Shown here one piece after another: positions 1 through 8,524 of a DNA stretch of 64,000 nucleotides. Origin of the DNA: Comamonas flocculans (GTDB lineage Bacteria > Pseudomonadota > Gammaproteobacteria > Burkholderiales > Burkholderiaceae_C); the NCBI RefSeq assembly GCF_007954405.1, contig NZ_CP042344.1:1612001-1676000 (forward strand), read 5' to 3'. Both the position numbers and the translations under genes were made by a program. Below the pieces are notes generated by a model. It was not told where the DNA came from, did not search any database, and saw only the letters and a list, made by a program, of their open reading frames with translations. Positions within the stretch are counted from its first letter, which is position 1; each line of letters begins with the position of its first letter.

Positions 1-1
1 C

Positions 2-691
2 TATGAATATGGCCAGTCGGCCGTGGCCACCTTCAAGCAGTTGCTGAAGGCCGCCCAGCCGGACGTGGAATTCGTCGCCGAGCAGGCCACGCCGCTGGGC
101 AAGGTGGACGCGGGCAGCGTGGTGCAGGCGCTGGCCGACGCCAAGCCGGACGCCATCTTCAACGTGCTGTTTGCCACCGACCTCGCGAAGTTCGTGCGCG
201 AGGGTGAAACCCGCGGCCTGTTCGAGGGCCGCAAGGTGGTGGGGCTGCTCAGCGGCGAGCCCGACTACCTCGACCCGCTCAAGGCCGAGGCGCCCGTGGG
301 CTGGATCGTCACTGGCTACCCCTGGTATTCCATCACCACGCCCGAGCACCAGGCCTTCCTGGACGCCTACCGCAAGCGCTTCAACGACTACCCGCGCAAC
401 GGCTCCGTCGTCGGCTACAACGCCATCCTGTCGATCGCCGCGGGCCTGAAGAAAGCCGGCAGCAGCGACACCGAAAAGCTGATCGCCGCCTTCACCGGCC
501 TGCAGGTGAACACGCCCTTCGGCCAGATCACCTACCGCGCGCAGGACCACCAGTCCACCATGGGGGCCTACGTGGGCACCACGGCAGTCCAGGATGGCAA
601 GGGCGTGATGGTGGACTTCCGCTATGAAGACGGCGCGAAGTTCCAGCCCTCCGACGAAGAAGTGAAGAAGCTGCGCCCCGCCGCGCAGTAA
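2..691 (+). CDS. ABC transporter substrate-binding protein, Liv type (5' end outside window)
   Basis: C-terminal 229 residues of a periplasmic type-I binding protein. The frame is open from the first bases, so the signal peptide and first lobe lie upstream. The visible part has the leucine/amide-binding pattern: a DAIFNVLFATDLAKFV stretch, the YPWYSI cleft segment, a YNAILSIAAGLKKAG helix, and a C-terminal VDFRYEDGAKF end. It is followed after 28 nt by the permease and then the ATPase genes of the same transporter. It should capture the ligand for this importer. The ligand (branched-chain amino acid, urea, amide or aromatic acid) cannot be told from sequence alone. Confidence 0.88.
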   Translation, partial: YEYGQSAVATFKQLLKAAQPDVEFVAEQATPLGKVDAGSVVQALADAKPDAIFNVLFATDLAKFVREGETRGLFEGRKVVGLLSGEPDYLDPLKAEAPVGWIVTGYPWYSITTPEHQAFLDAYRKRFNDYPRNGSVVGYNAILSIAAGLKKAGSSDTEKLIAAFTGLQVNTPFGQITYRAQDHQSTMGAYVGTTAVQDGKGVMVDFRYEDGAKFQPSDEEVKKLRPAAQ

Positions 692-719
692 GCCGCGCCC
701 GGCACGCGCGCGCCGCCGC

Positions 720-2624
720 ATGGACTTGTCGGGTCTGCTCGTCCAGCTGCTCAACGGCCTGGCGGGTGGCGCCACGCTGTTTCTGGTGGCGGCCGGCCTG
801 TCGCTGGTCTTCGGCGTCACGCGCATCGTCAACTTCGCCCACGGCTCGCTCTACGTGCTGGGGCTGTACGTGGCCTACAGCAGCGTGGAGCGGCTCGGCG
901 GCGCGATCGGCTTCTGGCCCGCGCTGCTGCTCGCGCCCCTGGCCGTCGGGCTGCTTGGCGCGCTGATCGAGATTGCGCTGCTGCGCCGCATCTACCACGC
1001 GCCCGAGCTGCTGCAACTGCTGGCCACCTTCGCGCTGGTGCTGGTCATCCGCGACGCCGCGCTCTGGCTCTGGGGCGCGCAAGACCTGTTCGGCCCGCGC
1101 GCGCCGGGGCTCGCGGGCGCGGTCAGCATCCTGGGGCGGCGCTTTCCCACCTACGACCTGTTCCTCATCGCCGCCGGGCCGCTGGTGCTGCTGGCACTCA
1201 CCCTGCTGCTGCGCCGCACGCGCTGGGGCACGCTGGTGCGTGCGGCCACGCAAGACCGCGAGATGCTCTCCGCGCTCGGCGTGCAGCAGGCCTGGCTGTT
1301 CACCGCGGTGTTTGCCCTGGGCGCGCTGCTGGCCGGCCTGGCCGGGGCCTTGCAGCTGCCGCGCGAACCGGCCAATCTGGAGCTGGACCTGCCCATGGTG
1401 GCCAGCGCCTTCGTGGTGGTGGTGGTGGGCGGCATGGGCTCGCTGCCCGGCGCCTTCGTCGCCGCCCTGCTGATTGCCGAGCTCAAGGCGGTGTGCATCT
1501 GGCTGGGCGTGGTGCAGCTCGGGCCATTCACCGTGGCCTTTCCCAAGCTCACGCTGGTGGCGGAATTCCTCGTCATGGCCGTGGTGCTGGTCTGGCGCCC
1601 CTGGGGCCTGATGGGCCGCCCGGATGCCGTGGTGCGGGGCGACGCCGTCCAGCCCGGCCTGATGCAGGCCGATGCCTGGGGCCGCTGGGCCTGGTGGTTG
1701 CTGATCGCGGGATTGGCCGCGCTGCCGCTGCTGGCAGGCAGCCAGAGCTACACCGTGGTGCTGCTCACCGAAATCGCCATCGCCGCGCTGTTTGCCGCCA
1801 GCCTGCAGGCCATCGTCGGGCCGGGCGGCTTGCACTCCTTTGGCCATGCGGCCTATTTCGGCCTCGGGGCCTATGCCGCCGCGCTGCTGGTGCATGCGGC
1901 CCATCTGCCGCTGCTCGCCGCCCTGGCCCTGGCCGTGCTGGTGGGCGCGGCGGGGGCCCTGGTCTATGGCTGGTTCTGCATGCGCCTGAGCGGCATCTAC
2001 CTTGCCATGCTCACCCTGGCCTTTGCGCAAATCACCTGGGCCGTGGCCTTCCAGTGGGACGACTTCACCGGTGGCAGCAACGGCATCACCGGCGTGTGGC
2101 CGCCCGCCTGGCTGAGCGACGGCGCGGGCTTTTACTGGCTGGTGCTGCTGCTGTGCGCCGCCGCCATTTACGGCCTGCGCCGCGTGCTGCACGCACCCTT
2201 TGGCTGGGCGCTGCGCGCCGCGCGCGATTCGGTGCCGCGTGCCGAGGCCATGGGCCTGCCCACGCGGCGCGTGCAGTGGGCCGCGTTCACGCTGGCCGGG
2301 GCGGCGGCGGCGCTGGCCGGGGCCTTGTTTGCCTTCTCCAAAGGCGGGGTGGCGCCCGACGTGCTCTCCGTCAGCGCCTCGGTGGATGCGTTGGTCATGG
2401 TGCTGCTGGGCGGCGTGCACGCCCTGGCCGGCCCGGTGGTGGGCGCGGCCGCCTTCACCTGGCTGCACGACAGCGTGGCCCGCGCCCTGCCCTGGTGGCG
2501 GGCGGTGCTGGGTGGCGTGGTACTGCTGCTGATTCTGGTATTTCCACAAGGAATTTCGGGTGTAACGCAGAGCCTGCAAGCGCTGGCAGCTTCCAGAAGA
2601 AGAGCAAAAGAGGTGCGCCCATGA
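720..2624 (+). CDS. Fused LivH-LivM permease of a branched-chain amino acid-type ABC transporter
   Basis: 634-residue inner-membrane protein joining two permeases that are usually separate. Residues 1 to about 295 match LivH: the N-terminal motif GVTRIVNFAHGSLYVLG and the loop VVVVGGMGSLPGA. Residues from about 315 match LivM, with GPGGLHSFGHAAYFGLGAY, RLSGIYLAMLTLAFAQI and VMVLLGGVHALAGPVVGA. It starts 28 nt after the binding protein, and its stop overlaps the next start as ATGA, so it is translationally coupled to the fused ATPase. The fusion fixes permease stoichiometry at 1:1. Substrate is unknown. LivH alone is about 300 residues, so the length fits a full fusion rather than a chance readthrough. 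Confidence 0.93.
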   Translation: MDLSGLLVQLLNGLAGGATLFLVAAGLSLVFGVTRIVNFAHGSLYVLGLYVAYSSVERLGGAIGFWPALLLAPLAVGLLGALIEIALLRRIYHAPELLQLLATFALVLVIRDAALWLWGAQDLFGPRAPGLAGAVSILGRRFPTYDLFLIAAGPLVLLALTLLLRRTRWGTLVRAATQDREMLSALGVQQAWLFTAVFALGALLAGLAGALQLPREPANLELDLPMVASAFVVVVVGGMGSLPGAFVAALLIAELKAVCIWLGVVQLGPFTVAFPKLTLVAEFLVMAVVLVWRPWGLMGRPDAVVRGDAVQPGLMQADAWGRWAWWLLIAGLAALPLLAGSQSYTVVLLTEIAIAALFAASLQAIVGPGGLHSFGHAAYFGLGAYAAALLVHAAHLPLLAALALAVLVGAAGALVYGWFCMRLSGIYLAMLTLAFAQITWAVAFQWDDFTGGSNGITGVWPPAWLSDGAGFYWLVLLLCAAAIYGLRRVLHAPFGWALRAARDSVPRAEAMGLPTRRVQWAAFTLAGAAAALAGALFAFSKGGVAPDVLSVSASVDALVMVLLGGVHALAGPVVGAAAFTWLHDSVARALPWWRAVLGGVVLLLILVFPQGISGVTQSLQALAASRRRAKEVRP

Positions 2625-4138
2625 GCCTGCTTCAGGCCAGCGGCCTGCGCAAATCCTTTGGCGGGGTGCATGCGGTGCAAGGCGTGTCGCTGCAGGTGCG
2701 GGCGGGCGAGCTGCTGGCGCTGATCGGCCCCAACGGCGCGGGCAAGAGCACCACCTTCCAGCTGATTGGCGGCCAGTTGCGCCCCGATGCGGGCCGTGTG
2801 CTGCTGGACGGCGCGGACATCACCGGCGTAGCCGCGCGCGAGCTGGCGCGCCGGGGCGTGGGCCGCACCTTCCAGATCGCTGAAACCCTCGCCAGCTTCA
2901 CCGCCCTGGCCAACGTGCAGATGGCCCTGCTGGCGCACGATGGCCGCTGGCGTGGCCTGTGGCGCGGCGCGGGCGGCTACCGAAGGCAAGACGCGCTCGC
3001 CCTGCTGGCCCAGGTGGGCATGCAGGCACAGGCCGATCGCCCCTGCAGGGAGCTGGCCTACGGCGACGTCAAGCGCCTGGAGCTGGCTCTGGCCCTGGCG
3101 GGCACGCCGCGCCTGCTGTTGATGGACGAGCCCACCGCCGGCATGGCCCCGGCCGAGCGCGGCGCGCTGATGCAGCTGGTGCGCGAGCTCGCGCGCGAGC
3201 GGCAGATCGGCGTGCTGTTCACCGAGCACAGCATGGACGTGGTCTTCGCCCATGCCGACCGCGTGGCCGTCATGGTGCGCGGTGAACTGCTGGCCGAGGG
3301 CCCGCCCGCCGCCATGCGCGCCAACAGCCAGGTGCAGCAGGCCTACCTGGGCAGCGGTCTGCAAGCGCCCGGATCACCGCCCACCCTGCCCGTGGCCGAA
3401 CAGCCCATGGAGCGAGCCCCGCTGCTGCGCGTGCGCGATCTGCAGGCCTGGTACGGCGCGGCGCAGGCGCTGCATGGCGTATCGCTGACGGTGCGCCCCG
3501 GCGAAGTACTGGCCCTGATGGGGCGCAACGGCGCGGGCAAATCCACCACGCTCAAGGCGATTGCCGGGCTGATGGCGCGCAGCGGCGGCAGCCGCCACTT
3601 CATGGGCGAGGACATCGGCCGCTGGAGCGCCCACCGCATCGCCCGCGCGGGCCTTGGCTACGTGCCCGAGGAGCGGCGCATCTTCGGCGACCTCACGGTG
3701 CTGGAGAACCTGGAGGCCGGCCGCCAGAGCCCGCGCCGCTGGCCAGGCGGCACGCCGCTGCCGCCGTGGACGGTGCAACGCCTGTTCGCGCTCTTCCCCA
3801 ATCTCGGTGAAATGCCCGAGCGCCGCGGCGCGCGCATGAGCGGCGGCGAGCAGCAGATGCTCACCGTGGCGCGCACCCTGATGGGCCAGCCCTACCTGGT
3901 GCTGCTCGACGAACCTTCGGAGGGCGTGGCCCCGCTCATCGTCGAGCAGATGGCGCGTGCCGTGCGCGAGCTCAAGGCCCAGGGCATGGGCATCCTGCTG
4001 TGCGAACAGAACCTGGCCTTTGCCCAGGCCGTAGCCGACCACGTGGTGGTGCTGGAGCAGGGCCGCGTGGTGCACGCGGGCGACATGGCCGGCTTCATGG
4101 CGGACGCGGCCCTGCGCCGCAGGCACCTGGGCCTGTAG
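2621..4138 (+). CDS. Fused LivG-LivF ATP-binding protein
   Basis: 505-residue cytoplasmic ATPase with two complete ABC domains. Domain 1 (about 1-245, LivG-like) has Walker A GPNGAGKST, Walker B LLLMDEPTAGMAP and a TEHSMD switch region. Domain 2 starts near residue 263 (LivF-like) with Walker A GRNGAGKST, signature MSGGEQQM, Walker B LVLLDEPSEG and the CEQN switch. The first domain has AYGDVKRLELA where a classical LSGGQ signature would lie, which is usual for LivG. The start is the ATG overlapping the permease stop; the open frame continues far upstream inside the permease gene but that part is shadow. It powers the fused permease. Confidence 0.93.
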   Translation: MSLLQASGLRKSFGGVHAVQGVSLQVRAGELLALIGPNGAGKSTTFQLIGGQLRPDAGRVLLDGADITGVAARELARRGVGRTFQIAETLASFTALANVQMALLAHDGRWRGLWRGAGGYRRQDALALLAQVGMQAQADRPCRELAYGDVKRLELALALAGTPRLLLMDEPTAGMAPAERGALMQLVRELARERQIGVLFTEHSMDVVFAHADRVAVMVRGELLAEGPPAAMRANSQVQQAYLGSGLQAPGSPPTLPVAEQPMERAPLLRVRDLQAWYGAAQALHGVSLTVRPGEVLALMGRNGAGKSTTLKAIAGLMARSGGSRHFMGEDIGRWSAHRIARAGLGYVPEERRIFGDLTVLENLEAGRQSPRRWPGGTPLPPWTVQRLFALFPNLGEMPERRGARMSGGEQQMLTVARTLMGQPYLVLLDEPSEGVAPLIVEQMARAVRELKAQGMGILLCEQNLAFAQAVADHVVVLEQGRVVHAGDMAGFMADAALRRRHLGL

Positions 4139-4285
4139 CGCCAGCGCACTCTGCCGAGCGCGTTTCGGCGCCGAGGCATCCGCACCGCGCCATCGCCCTC
4201 CGCAAACGGCCGGCGGGTGACGAAAGTCACTGGTCGGGCTGCCCGGCCGGGCCTAGGATGCGGTTTTTGACAGCTGCGCCTGCCC

Positions 4286-5227
4286 ATGCCGCGCCCCTCG
4301 CACCTCTGGCTTCTTGCTGCCTGTCTGGGTTTGAACGCCTGTGGCAAACCTGCCGAGACCGCTCCCGCGCCGGACTCTGCCTGCGTCTCCGCCCAGGCCT
4401 GGCAAGCACAAGGCAAGGGGCGCTTGGAGGTGAGCGACAGCGCCGACGACCAGCGCTACGAGCTGCGCTTCAGCGTGCAGCGGGCGGGCGCGCAGTTTTC
4501 CGCAGCCGTACAGCTGCCGGTGGAGATGGCCGCCGCCGTCACCAACGCGCCGGGCGAGGACCCGGCGCAGACCCAGGTCTGCGCGGACCAGTGGTTCATT
4601 CAAGAGCTGGTGCAGGAGCGCGGCGGCAGCCTGGTCATCGGCGAGCTGGTGGATGGCCAGTTGCGCTTGAGCGTGCGCGGCTACGACAGCGGCGACGAAG
4701 AAACCATGCATATCGTCTGGGGCCGGGGCGAGCCGGTGCTCGTCAGCAGCACCGGCAAGGCGGTGGCACTCGCGGAGTTGCCAACCGTGCCGCTGCCGAC
4801 GAGCGCGCAAGCGGGCATGCCGCCCGGCATGAAAACCCTGGAGTGCGCGTTGCAGGAGCCCGGCAACGCCCACTTCCTCACGCTGCGCGTGGGCGCGCAA
4901 GGCCGCCTGCAAGGCCTGAGCTACACCGCCGCCACGCCCGGCGGCAATTGCGCCGTGGACGCCGACCGCGAGGACGGCGCCACCACCTGGCGCGATGCCG
5001 CCGACGCCACCACCATCACCTGGCCGGACGGACGGACGGACGAGCCGGACAGCGCGTCCAGCCTGCGCGTCACGCGCGAGGGCGACGGCTACGCGCTCAA
5101 CATGGCGCATTTGCTGCCCGGCAGCTTTTGCGGCCAGAGCGCGCAGACCGCCGGCTTCATCGACCTCATGCCCGGCAGCGGCCGCTGCACCGTGCAGGAG
5201 CGCGAGAGCGAACCCGGGAACGACTGA
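4286..5227 (+). CDS. Putative lipoprotein of unknown function
   Basis: 313 residues with a short signal peptide ending in the lipobox LNAC (Cys at residue 19), so probably a lipid-anchored periplasmic or outer-membrane protein. The mature part is rich in acidic residues and contains several cysteines (positions near VCADQW, LECALQ, GNCAVD, SFCGQS and RCTVQ) that could form disulfides. I recognise no domain. Its stop codon overlaps the next start (TGATG), so it is co-translated with the LprI-domain protein. This is the first of five consecutive genes for envelope proteins. Gene reality is well supported by the signal peptide and coupling; function is unknown. Confidence 0.75.
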   Translation: MPRPSHLWLLAACLGLNACGKPAETAPAPDSACVSAQAWQAQGKGRLEVSDSADDQRYELRFSVQRAGAQFSAAVQLPVEMAAAVTNAPGEDPAQTQVCADQWFIQELVQERGGSLVIGELVDGQLRLSVRGYDSGDEETMHIVWGRGEPVLVSSTGKAVALAELPTVPLPTSAQAGMPPGMKTLECALQEPGNAHFLTLRVGAQGRLQGLSYTAATPGGNCAVDADREDGATTWRDAADATTITWPDGRTDEPDSASSLRVTREGDGYALNMAHLLPGSFCGQSAQTAGFIDLMPGSGRCTVQERESEPGND

Positions 5228-7170
5228 TGCCCTCGCACCCGCCCCGTCTTTCCCGCGCGAGCGCCGCGCTGATCGGCCTGGCCCTGGGCTGCTGTGCCAC
5301 GCCGATACACGCCGCGCCGCCCCTGCCCACCGAAGTGCAAAGCGTCCCGCCCGCGCTGCTCAGGCAGATCGGCCTGATGCAACCAGGCTGCATCGCCGCG
5401 CAAGGCGCGTTCGATGACAGCGGCCAGATGCTGGCGATCGAAGTCAACTGCGACGCGGCCGACGCCGGGCGGCGCGTGTGGCTGATCGAGCGCGGCGAGC
5501 GCGCGCTGCCCGCCACCCCGGCGCTCGGCGCGGGCGACCCGAACGGCGAGGCGGTCTTCGCCACCGGCACCCATCTGTTCTGGGACGGGCCCACGCTCTA
5601 CACCATCACCTCGATGCGCGGCGACAAGCAGCATGCCGACACCTGGACACCGCGGCGCTTCAGCGCCAGCGTCGCGCGCGGCGTGAAGGAGATCGTGAGC
5701 CTGCCCGAGGACGTCTTGCCGCGTTACAACGAGCGCCTGCAAGGCCTGATCGGCTACGCACCCGACGAGCTGACCGATGACCCCGACGCCGTCGCCGACA
5801 CCGTCCGGCTGCTGGGTCGCACCATCGACAGCCGTCCGAAGTCCCGCTACGCGCGCGGCCATCTCGTCCACGCCAAGCGCGTGCTCTGGCTGCGCGCGCT
5901 GCCCCAAGACCGCTACGCCCTGCTGACGCAAGCCCGGCAAGACCAGCCGCCGCCCGCCACCGAGCTGGCGCGCGGCGGGCCTGAACTGGGCCAGTTTCGC
6001 GCCGCCAACTGGAGCGTGGTCTACCCCTCGGCCCAGGGGCTGCAAGTGCATGAGATGCTGGAGCGCCGGACTTGGCGCATCCCCGGCACCAGCAAAGGCG
6101 ACATGCCGCTGGCGTGGCGGCAAACCGGGCAGAGCCACCGGCTGGCCTGGCTCAGCGCGCGCCCCTGCGACGAATCCCGAGGCGCGGCAAAGGGCACGCC
6201 CCAGGCCCCGCGAGCACCGGCTCTGTGCCTGGCCACGGTCACGGGCCTGATCTATCGCCCCGAGGACGGCTGCGATGCGGCCGCCGCGCAAAGCGCCACG
6301 GCCCATGCCTGCCTGCCCGCCGTGGCCCGCACGGCCGCCTTGCCGCCCGCCGCGCCCACGGCCGACGCCCAGCCCAGCTTCGACTGCGCCCGGGCGCGCA
6401 GCACCACCGAGCACCTGCTGTGCGAGCGCGCGCCGCTGGCGGCGCTCGACGTGGAGCTGGCCGGGCTGTACCGCCAGGCGCTCGATCGCGGCGCCAACCC
6501 GGGCGCCCTGAAAAAACAGCAGGCCGACTGGCTGCGCGAGCGCGATCAAGGCTGCATCGCGGGCCAAACGCTGGCGCAGGCGCGCGCAAACCTGGCCGTC
6601 GATGCCTGCTTGCGCGAGCGCTATGGCGCGCGCATCCGCCTGCTGCGCGGCCAGGTGGCACCCGACATCGGCTTCACCCGCCTGCAGGGCCGCCCGGCCG
6701 ATGCCGCCATGGCCGAGCGCGCGCCGCCGCCGCGCGCCGCCGACCCCCGGGCCGTGGCCGCCATCCGGGTGCTCGGCGATGAAGGCCTGGTCGCAGGCAG
6801 CGCATTGCTGCTGGGCCCGCACCTCATCTGGCTGAGCGACCAGGGGCGGGGCAGGCTCGTCTTGCGCATGCGGCGCCAGGGCCAGCCCGGCACTGCCGAG
6901 CTGCAGCGCGGCGGCTGGGAATTGCAGCACCTGCTGCACGACCAGAGCCACCTGATCTACCCGAGCGACGACGGCCTGATGTGGCTGGACCTGGCCACGG
7001 GCCGCGCGCACCGCATCCGCCAGACCGCGGCGGGCGACCTGCCGCTGGCCTGGAACCCCGCGACGCGCGAGCTCGCCTGGACCAGCCCGCGCCTGTGCGG
7101 CATCACCGAAGGCGGCGAGCGGCTCGGTCCGCAGCGCTGCAGCGCGGTGCTCGACACGCCGCGCCCCTGA
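5227..7170 (+). CDS. Exported protein with LprI-type (DUF1311) domain and internal duplication
   Basis: 647 residues with a signal peptide ending near IHA|AP. Around residues 380-475 lies a cysteine-bearing helical domain (FDCARARSTTEHLLCE, LKKQQADWLRERDQGC, ACLRERYGARIRLLRG) with the LprI/DUF1311 pattern, a family first described as a lysozyme inhibitor in mycobacteria. Two similar segments flank it: ELARGGPEL..VVYPSAQGLQ..GDMPLAW..LAWLSARPC before, and ELQRGGWEL..LIYPSDDGLM..GDLPLAW..LAWTSPRLC after. This looks like a duplicated beta-rich module. The start overlaps the upstream lipoprotein stop. Secreted and disulfide-stabilised is likely; lysozyme inhibition is only a family-based guess. 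Confidence 0.78.
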   Translation: MPSHPPRLSRASAALIGLALGCCATPIHAAPPLPTEVQSVPPALLRQIGLMQPGCIAAQGAFDDSGQMLAIEVNCDAADAGRRVWLIERGERALPATPALGAGDPNGEAVFATGTHLFWDGPTLYTITSMRGDKQHADTWTPRRFSASVARGVKEIVSLPEDVLPRYNERLQGLIGYAPDELTDDPDAVADTVRLLGRTIDSRPKSRYARGHLVHAKRVLWLRALPQDRYALLTQARQDQPPPATELARGGPELGQFRAANWSVVYPSAQGLQVHEMLERRTWRIPGTSKGDMPLAWRQTGQSHRLAWLSARPCDESRGAAKGTPQAPRAPALCLATVTGLIYRPEDGCDAAAAQSATAHACLPAVARTAALPPAAPTADAQPSFDCARARSTTEHLLCERAPLAALDVELAGLYRQALDRGANPGALKKQQADWLRERDQGCIAGQTLAQARANLAVDACLRERYGARIRLLRGQVAPDIGFTRLQGRPADAAMAERAPPPRAADPRAVAAIRVLGDEGLVAGSALLLGPHLIWLSDQGRGRLVLRMRRQGQPGTAELQRGGWELQHLLHDQSHLIYPSDDGLMWLDLATGRAHRIRQTAAGDLPLAWNPATRELAWTSPRLCGITEGGERLGPQRCSAVLDTPRP

Positions 7171-7183
7171 AACAGAGAACACG

Positions 7184-8083
7184 ATGAGCGACAGCCACCT
7201 CTTTGAATGGCTCGGCCTCGCCGGGCTGGTGATCCCGGTGCTGATCTGGCTTGTCGTCGCGCTGGTGATGCGGCGCGTGTTTGCCCGCGTGTTCGGCTTG
7301 GCGGGCTTTCGCATCGGCGGCTCGCTGCCGGGCCGCCTGTTTCCGAAAGCGCGCTGGATCGTGCGCGCGGGCCTGAGCCTGTTTGCCGGCCTGATGATCG
7401 CCACCGCGGTCGGCGCGGTGTTCCCGCCCGTCGTCCTGCCCGCCGCATCGCTGATCTGCGATGGCGCCGTCGAGCTGCACTCGCAGGGCTACTCGTACAA
7501 GCCCGGCCAGCGCGGCGTGAGCCATGTGATCTCCTGCACGCAGGCCGACGGCCGCAGTGAAGCCATCACGCTGGCCACCATCGGCGTGGCCTGGCTGGGG
7601 TATTCGGCCGCCCTCTTCGCGCTGGCTTCGCTGTGGCACCTGCTGGGCAGCGCCGCCCTGCGCAAGGGCGACGACGATGCGCAGGACTTCAGCCTGCCGG
7701 GCCTGGGTGCGCCGCCCGCCGGCCCCTCGTTCACCGGGTCGCCGCAGGGCCACACCAACCCACCCGGCGCCTTCACCACCATGCGCACGACGGTGTCCGT
7801 CGATGACGCCGCGAAGCTGCAGGGCCTCGCCGGGCTGAGCGATGTGCTGCGCCAGACCCTGGGCGGCAAGATGGCCGAAATGGTTGGCGAAGCACTGGAG
7901 CAAGCCAGGAACCAGCCACGCGACGGCCGGCCCATCGTCATCGACGGAGGCACGCACATCCTCCAGGGCGGTGGGCAAGACGCCGCCAGCCGCCTGCGGG
8001 CCTTGCAGGCGCTGCGCGATCAGGGCCTCGTGACCGGCGCGGAATACGAGGCCAAGCGCGCGGACATCCTGAGCCGCCTGTAG
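7184..8083 (+). CDS. Membrane protein with C-terminal SHOCT domain
   Basis: 299 residues. Hydrophobic helices lie at about 10-30 (GLVIPVLIWLVVALVM), 60-85 and 125-150. Between them is a short segment with two cysteines (LICDGAVEL and VISCTQAD) that would face the periplasm if the N-terminus is cytoplasmic. The last 30 residues (RLRALQALRDQGLVTGAEYE..RADILSRL) match the SHOCT short C-terminal domain, often found on membrane proteins and thought to mediate oligomerisation. It starts 13 nt after the LprI-domain gene, so it is probably in the same transcript. The biochemical role is unknown. Confidence 0.75.
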   Translation: MSDSHLFEWLGLAGLVIPVLIWLVVALVMRRVFARVFGLAGFRIGGSLPGRLFPKARWIVRAGLSLFAGLMIATAVGAVFPPVVLPAASLICDGAVELHSQGYSYKPGQRGVSHVISCTQADGRSEAITLATIGVAWLGYSAALFALASLWHLLGSAALRKGDDDAQDFSLPGLGAPPAGPSFTGSPQGHTNPPGAFTTMRTTVSVDDAAKLQGLAGLSDVLRQTLGGKMAEMVGEALEQARNQPRDGRPIVIDGGTHILQGGGQDAASRLRALQALRDQGLVTGAEYEAKRADILSRL

Positions 8084-8093
8084 AGCGAAGGAA

Positions 8094-8501
8094 ATGGTGC
8101 GCCCCGTCCTGCTGCTCTTCACGGGTCTGATGACCCAGGGCTGCACCAGCCGCATGGACGCGGCGCGCGATCTGTTCATGCAGGCAAAGACCTGCCCCGC
8201 CGAGCGTGTGCAGGTGCGTGAACTCGAAGGCCTCACGCTGCATGCAAGGCGCGAGAAAAAGCGGATGACAAACGCGGTGCAAGCCCCCGACGACGTTCGC
8301 GCCGACCCGGCCCGGCTCGCGCTGTGGCAAGCGCAGCAAGCCGAGGCCGCGCGCATCCGGCAATGGATCGATGAGCGCTTTCTCCTCTACCGCGCCAGCG
8401 GCTGCGGCCAGCAGCAGGACTACGCCTGCGAATTTCTCTGGTCGCAAAAAGGCTGGCCACGCGGGCGTTGTGATGTGCTCAGCCAGAAGCTGATCGATTG
8501 A
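8094..8501 (+). CDS. Small putative lipoprotein of unknown function
   Basis: 135 residues. The N-terminus MVRPVLLLFTGLMTQGC resembles a lipoprotein signal peptide, though the lipobox (TQGC) is imperfect. The mature part is charged and helical, with cysteines at KTCPAE, SGCGQQ, YACEFL and GRCDVL that could form two disulfides. It begins 10 nt after the SHOCT gene and its end abuts the RCC1 gene. No family recognised. The spacing suggests one operon with its neighbours. The frame is supported by close packing and by the signal-like N-terminus, but such a short ORF in GC-rich DNA carries some doubt. Confidence 0.6.
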   Translation: MVRPVLLLFTGLMTQGCTSRMDAARDLFMQAKTCPAERVQVRELEGLTLHARREKKRMTNAVQAPDDVRADPARLALWQAQQAEAARIRQWIDERFLLYRASGCGQQQDYACEFLWSQKGWPRGRCDVLSQKLID

Positions 8502-8524
8502 ACCGGAAAACGGCAGGTGATCCC

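Noticed and set aside
528..2579. Minus-strand open frame of 683 codons opposite the Liv permease
   Set aside because: Gln/His/Gly/Arg-rich shadow frame; the plus strand carries the clear LivHM fusion.
1493..2620. N-terminal extension of the LivGF frame
   Set aside because: This part lies inside the permease gene in another frame and is Arg/Gly-rich; the ATG at 2621, overlapping the permease stop, begins the ABC homology.
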